A stretch of DNA of 64,000 nt from Alphaproteobacteria bacterium (GTDB lineage: Bacteria; Pseudomonadota; Alphaproteobacteria; JANQMY01). The position numbers and the translations under genes are program-made. Positions 61,625 through 64,000 of the stretch are shown here, piece by piece. The notes beneath the pieces were generated by a model. It made no database searches. It saw only the letters and a list, made by a program, of their open reading frames with translations, and was not told the DNA's origin. How positions within the stretch are numbered: position 1 is the stretch's first letter; every line of letters begins with the position of its first letter. Where the stretch lies: NCBI GenBank assembly GCA_028289425.1, contig JANQPL010000017.1:434001-498000 (forward strand). The letters run 5' to 3'.

Positions 61625-62902
61625 ATGCCTCAAACGGTTTCGTCTCTTTCCGAAATGTCCCTTCTTGATCCCGAAACCGTCCGGTTGCCGTGGACCTATT
61701 ACGCCCGCATGCGCACCGAGGAGCCGGTACATTTTGACGAGCAGGCGCATGCTTGGTTTGTCACGAAATTTGAAGACATTCAGCAAGCGGCCCGTATGAC
61801 TGATGTGTTGTCCAACGGCTTGGGTTTGGAAACCGCCCACCGGGAGCCTTGGCAAGACGAAATTGATGAAATGATGGTGCGGGAAGGCTTCGGCCCGCAC
61901 AGAACGCTCGACAACTTTAATGTGGATCCGCCGCTCCACTCCCGCCGTCGCGGCCTTGTGGACCAAGCCTTTAGTGCACACAGGGTTGCGTCCATGGAGG
62001 ACAATATTTCCGAAATTGTCCGTACACTTATGGACAAGTTTATCGACCGCGGCAATGCCGACATGGTGGAAGAGTATTCGATCCCAATTGCTATCTATGT
62101 AATCTCTGATCTATTGGGCGTGCCCCGCGACCGCATCGACGATGTCAAAAGGTGGTCAGATGCGTCGGTCGGACCTCTTGGGCGCGGGATTACCAAGGAA
62201 CAGGGTATCGCCTATGCCCGCGATACCATGGACATGCACCGGTTCCTCAATGAACAGATTCAAGATCGCCGTAAGACCAAGCGCGATGACATGATTTCCG
62301 ATCTCGTTCATGCCCGCATTGACGATCCGGAAAATCCCACGCTGAGCTTCGCGGAGCTGCTTTCCTGTTCCGTTGGACTTTTGGCCGCCGGCAACGAGAC
62401 CACGCGTAACGGCATTTCTTGGGGAACGCTGATACTGGCTCAGAATCCAAAACTTGTGACACGGCTGCAGAATGCTGAGGATCAAAATCGGGCGCTGCAA
62501 CGGTTTGTGGAAGAGACGCTGCGGCTCGAGGCACCGGTACCGCAGTTGCCGCGGGTGGCTCTCGAAGACTGTGAAATCGGCGGGGCGACAATCCCTAAAG
62601 GTTCCTTTGTCTATCTTTGCTGGGCGTCCGGGAATAGGGATGCGGAAAAATTCCAGGACGCGGATGTCTTCGATCCGGATCGAAAGAACGTTGGACAACA
62701 CATGACATTCGGCGCTGGCATCCATCGGTGCGTCGGCGCCATGTTGGCGCGCATGGAAATGAAATGCGCTTTCCGAGAAATTGTGAACCGCATGGACGAT
62801 CTCAAGTTGTCCGTTCCGGAAGAACAGCTCGACATTTGGGGAACGTTTGTTTTCCGTGGCCCCCGCTCTTTGCCGGTAACCTTCGCAAAGAGGCTGGCCT
62901 AA
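61625..62902 (+). CDS. Cytochrome P450
   Basis: 425 residues from ATG 61625, with AGGAAGA upstream. I-helix LLAAGNETTRNG (oxygen activation), K-helix EETLR, and the haem loop FGAGIHRCVGAML with Cys369 as the iron ligand. Soluble bacterial class I type. No ferredoxin or reductase is adjacent, so redox partners are supplied elsewhere. It probably hydroxylates a lipophilic substrate for the SDRs that follow 40 bp downstream. Confidence 0.94.
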   Translation: MPQTVSSLSEMSLLDPETVRLPWTYYARMRTEEPVHFDEQAHAWFVTKFEDIQQAARMTDVLSNGLGLETAHREPWQDEIDEMMVREGFGPHRTLDNFNVDPPLHSRRRGLVDQAFSAHRVASMEDNISEIVRTLMDKFIDRGNADMVEEYSIPIAIYVISDLLGVPRDRIDDVKRWSDASVGPLGRGITKEQGIAYARDTMDMHRFLNEQIQDRRKTKRDDMISDLVHARIDDPENPTLSFAELLSCSVGLLAAGNETTRNGISWGTLILAQNPKLVTRLQNAEDQNRALQRFVEETLRLEAPVPQLPRVALEDCEIGGATIPKGSFVYLCWASGNRDAEKFQDADVFDPDRKNVGQHMTFGAGIHRCVGAMLARMEMKCAFREIVNRMDDLKLSVPEEQLDIWGTFVFRGPRSLPVTFAKRLA

Positions 62903-62942
62903 GACGGCACCACGCAAGTAAACACATTAAGGGAGGAGAGCG

Positions 62943-63779
62943 GTGGCAGGTGAATTAGACGGCAAAGTCGCCATTATCACTGGCGGCGCACGCGGGATGG
63001 GCGCGGCAACGGTCCGGCTTTTCGTTCAGGAAGGCGCGAAGGTCGTGGTTGCCGACATCTTGGAAGATGTCGGTCGGGATCTCGCCGGCGAGTTGGGCGA
63101 CAGCGCCGCTTTTGGAAAATGCGATGTGTCCAAGGCGAATGAGGTCGAAGCGCTGGTGAATTTTGCCGTCGACCAATTTGGTGGGTTGGATATCCTCTTC
63201 AGCAATGCCGGCGTCATGGGTGATCCGCAGCCGAATTTTCTCGAAGAAGACTTCGGACACTTTGTGCAAACCATGTCCGTTGATCTATTGGGGCCATTAC
63301 TGGGTGCAAAATATGCCGGCCGGTATATGGCCAAGAATGGTGGTGGTTGCATTCTGACGACAGCGTCATCGTCCGGACTTTATGGCGGACACAGCATAAT
63401 CCCCTACCGCGCGGCCAAAGCCGGCGTGATCGGTATGACCAAATCTCTGGCCATTGAACTCGGCCAATATGGCATTCGCGTGAACTGCATTTCGCCGGGT
63501 CCGACGCGTACGGAAATGACCGTTGCCATGGAAGGTGTACCGCAAGAAAAGCTGGAGCGGCTTCAGGACATCTCAATGGAAAATATGATGGGCCGCATGC
63601 CGCTCGGACGCATGGGCACGCCGGAAGATATCGCTCAAGCGGCGCTGTTTCTGGCTAGCGACCGCGCCGCGCAAATCACCGGTGTCAATCTTCCTGTTGA
63701 TGGCGGTGAGACTGCAGGGAATGTGGAAAACACGTTGGTGAAGATACAGGCGGCATTCGCTGAGGAACTCGGAAGTTAG
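62943..63779 (+). CDS. SDR-family oxidoreductase
   Basis: 278 residues from GTG 62943, with GGGAGGAGAG upstream. TGGARGMG at 14-21, SNAG, catalytic YRAAK, and [13 protein letters not shown] near the end. FabG-like. Part of a unit with the P450 and the following SDR gene. Confidence 0.9.
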   Translation: MAGELDGKVAIITGGARGMGAATVRLFVQEGAKVVVADILEDVGRDLAGELGDSAAFGKCDVSKANEVEALVNFAVDQFGGLDILFSNAGVMGDPQPNFLEEDFGHFVQTMSVDLLGPLLGAKYAGRYMAKNGGGCILTTASSSGLYGGHSIIPYRAAKAGVIGMTKSLAIELGQYGIRVNCISPGPTRTEMTVAMEGVPQEKLERLQDISMENMMGRMPLGRMGTPEDIAQAALFLASDRAAQITGVNLPVDGGETAGNVENTLVKIQAAFAEELGS

Positions 63780-63790
63780 CGGCGGATCAA

Positions 63791-64000
63791 ATGGCAGGCG
63801 ATCTCGCAGATAAAGTAGCTGTCGTTACAGGTGGAGCGTCCGGTATCGGTCGCGCGATAGTCGAGACCTTTGTCACGGAAGGTGCGCGTGTCGTTATTGC
63901 GGACATCCAGGAGGAACGCGGCCAAGAGCTTGTGAAGGATCTGGGCGATGCTGTCGATTATTGCCATACGGATGTTTCTCAAGGGGATCAGGTCGAGGCT
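63791..64000 (+). CDS. SDR-family oxidoreductase, N-terminal part (cut by window end)
   Basis: The first 70 residues only ([15 protein letters not shown], then [11 protein letters not shown]). NAD(P)-binding TGGASGIG at 13-20 and the strand [12 protein letters not shown] with Asp after strand 2, which suggests preference for NAD(H). It begins 11 bp after the previous SDR and resembles it. The rest lies beyond the window. Confidence 0.85.
   Translation, partial: MAGDLADKVAVVTGGASGIGRAIVETFVTEGARVVIADIQEERGQELVKDLGDAVDYCHTDVSQGDQVEA

Noticed and set aside
1-64000. tRNA, rRNA, CRISPR arrays, riboswitches, integrases or insertion-sequence transposases
   Set aside because: I looked in all longer gaps (2608-3058, 13599-14232, 16603-17020, 20474-20908) and saw no cloverleaf, spaced repeat array or transposase ORF. 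A covariance-model scan would be needed to exclude small RNAs fully.

Overview
The window looks like a chromosomal segment of an aerobic, heterotrophic alphaproteobacterium. The support is a large set of short-chain dehydrogenases (SDR), luciferase-like flavin monooxygenases, a P450, TonB-dependent receptors of the type common in marine or oligotrophic alphaproteobacteria, molybdenum hydroxylases, and a short hairpin repeat of a kind familiar from that class. A Parvibaculales/Rhodobiaceae-like source is my guess; no rRNA, tRNA or marker gene here proves it. The DNA is densely coding. Seven of the ten convergent gene pairs end within 4 bp of each other or overlap at their stop codons.

Layout. 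0-13.6 kb: an ArsR/SRPBCC divergent pair with a clear operator, an orphan molybdenum hydroxylase large subunit with an SDR, a TPR membrane protein, a TetR-led unit (ferritin-like protein, SDR, LLM monooxygenase), and a CHASE2 cyclase divergent from a FecR-like secreted protein. 13.6-19.4 kb: two tandem paralogous TonB-dependent receptors. 19.4-22 kb: biotin synthase, two MITE-like palindromes and small unknown genes. 21.6-31.1 kb: a tightly packed nine-gene unit (MOSC protein, complete peptide ABC importer, GltS-like symporter, methyltransferase-like protein, LLM oxidoreductase). 31-38.8 kb: SDRs, a polysaccharide deacetylase-type hydrolase, an alpha/beta hydrolase, and a TetR divergent from an IorAB-type molybdenum hydroxylase with a dihaem cytochrome c. 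39-47.1 kb: a TetR-led eight-gene unit (flavoprotein, two NTF2-like proteins, sulfatase, DUF3179 membrane protein, amidase, formylglycine-generating enzyme), probably degrading a sulfated and/or amide-bearing compound. 54.7-64 kb: further catabolic genes (NTF2-like, DUF1214, sulfotransferase, acyl-CoA synthetase, LLM, P450, SDRs).

The most unusual part is 47.2-54.5 kb. It holds a patatin-like phospholipase, two translationally coupled proteins with TIR/nucleoside-deoxyribosyltransferase-like domains (one continuing into a TPR module and a SLOG-like C-terminus), and, divergently, a GH108 lysozyme with an internal membrane or Tat-like segment plus a TPR-trypsin-like peptidase. This is a set of membrane-, wall-, protein- and nucleotide-attacking effectors together with sensor modules. 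It resembles known nucleotide-centred conflict (immunity) systems, but no CD-NTase, STAND ATPase or other recognised core component is present. I consider it the best candidate for an undescribed system.

Promoters, operators and several starts are inferred from sequence pattern only, and function assignments rest on motifs read by eye.
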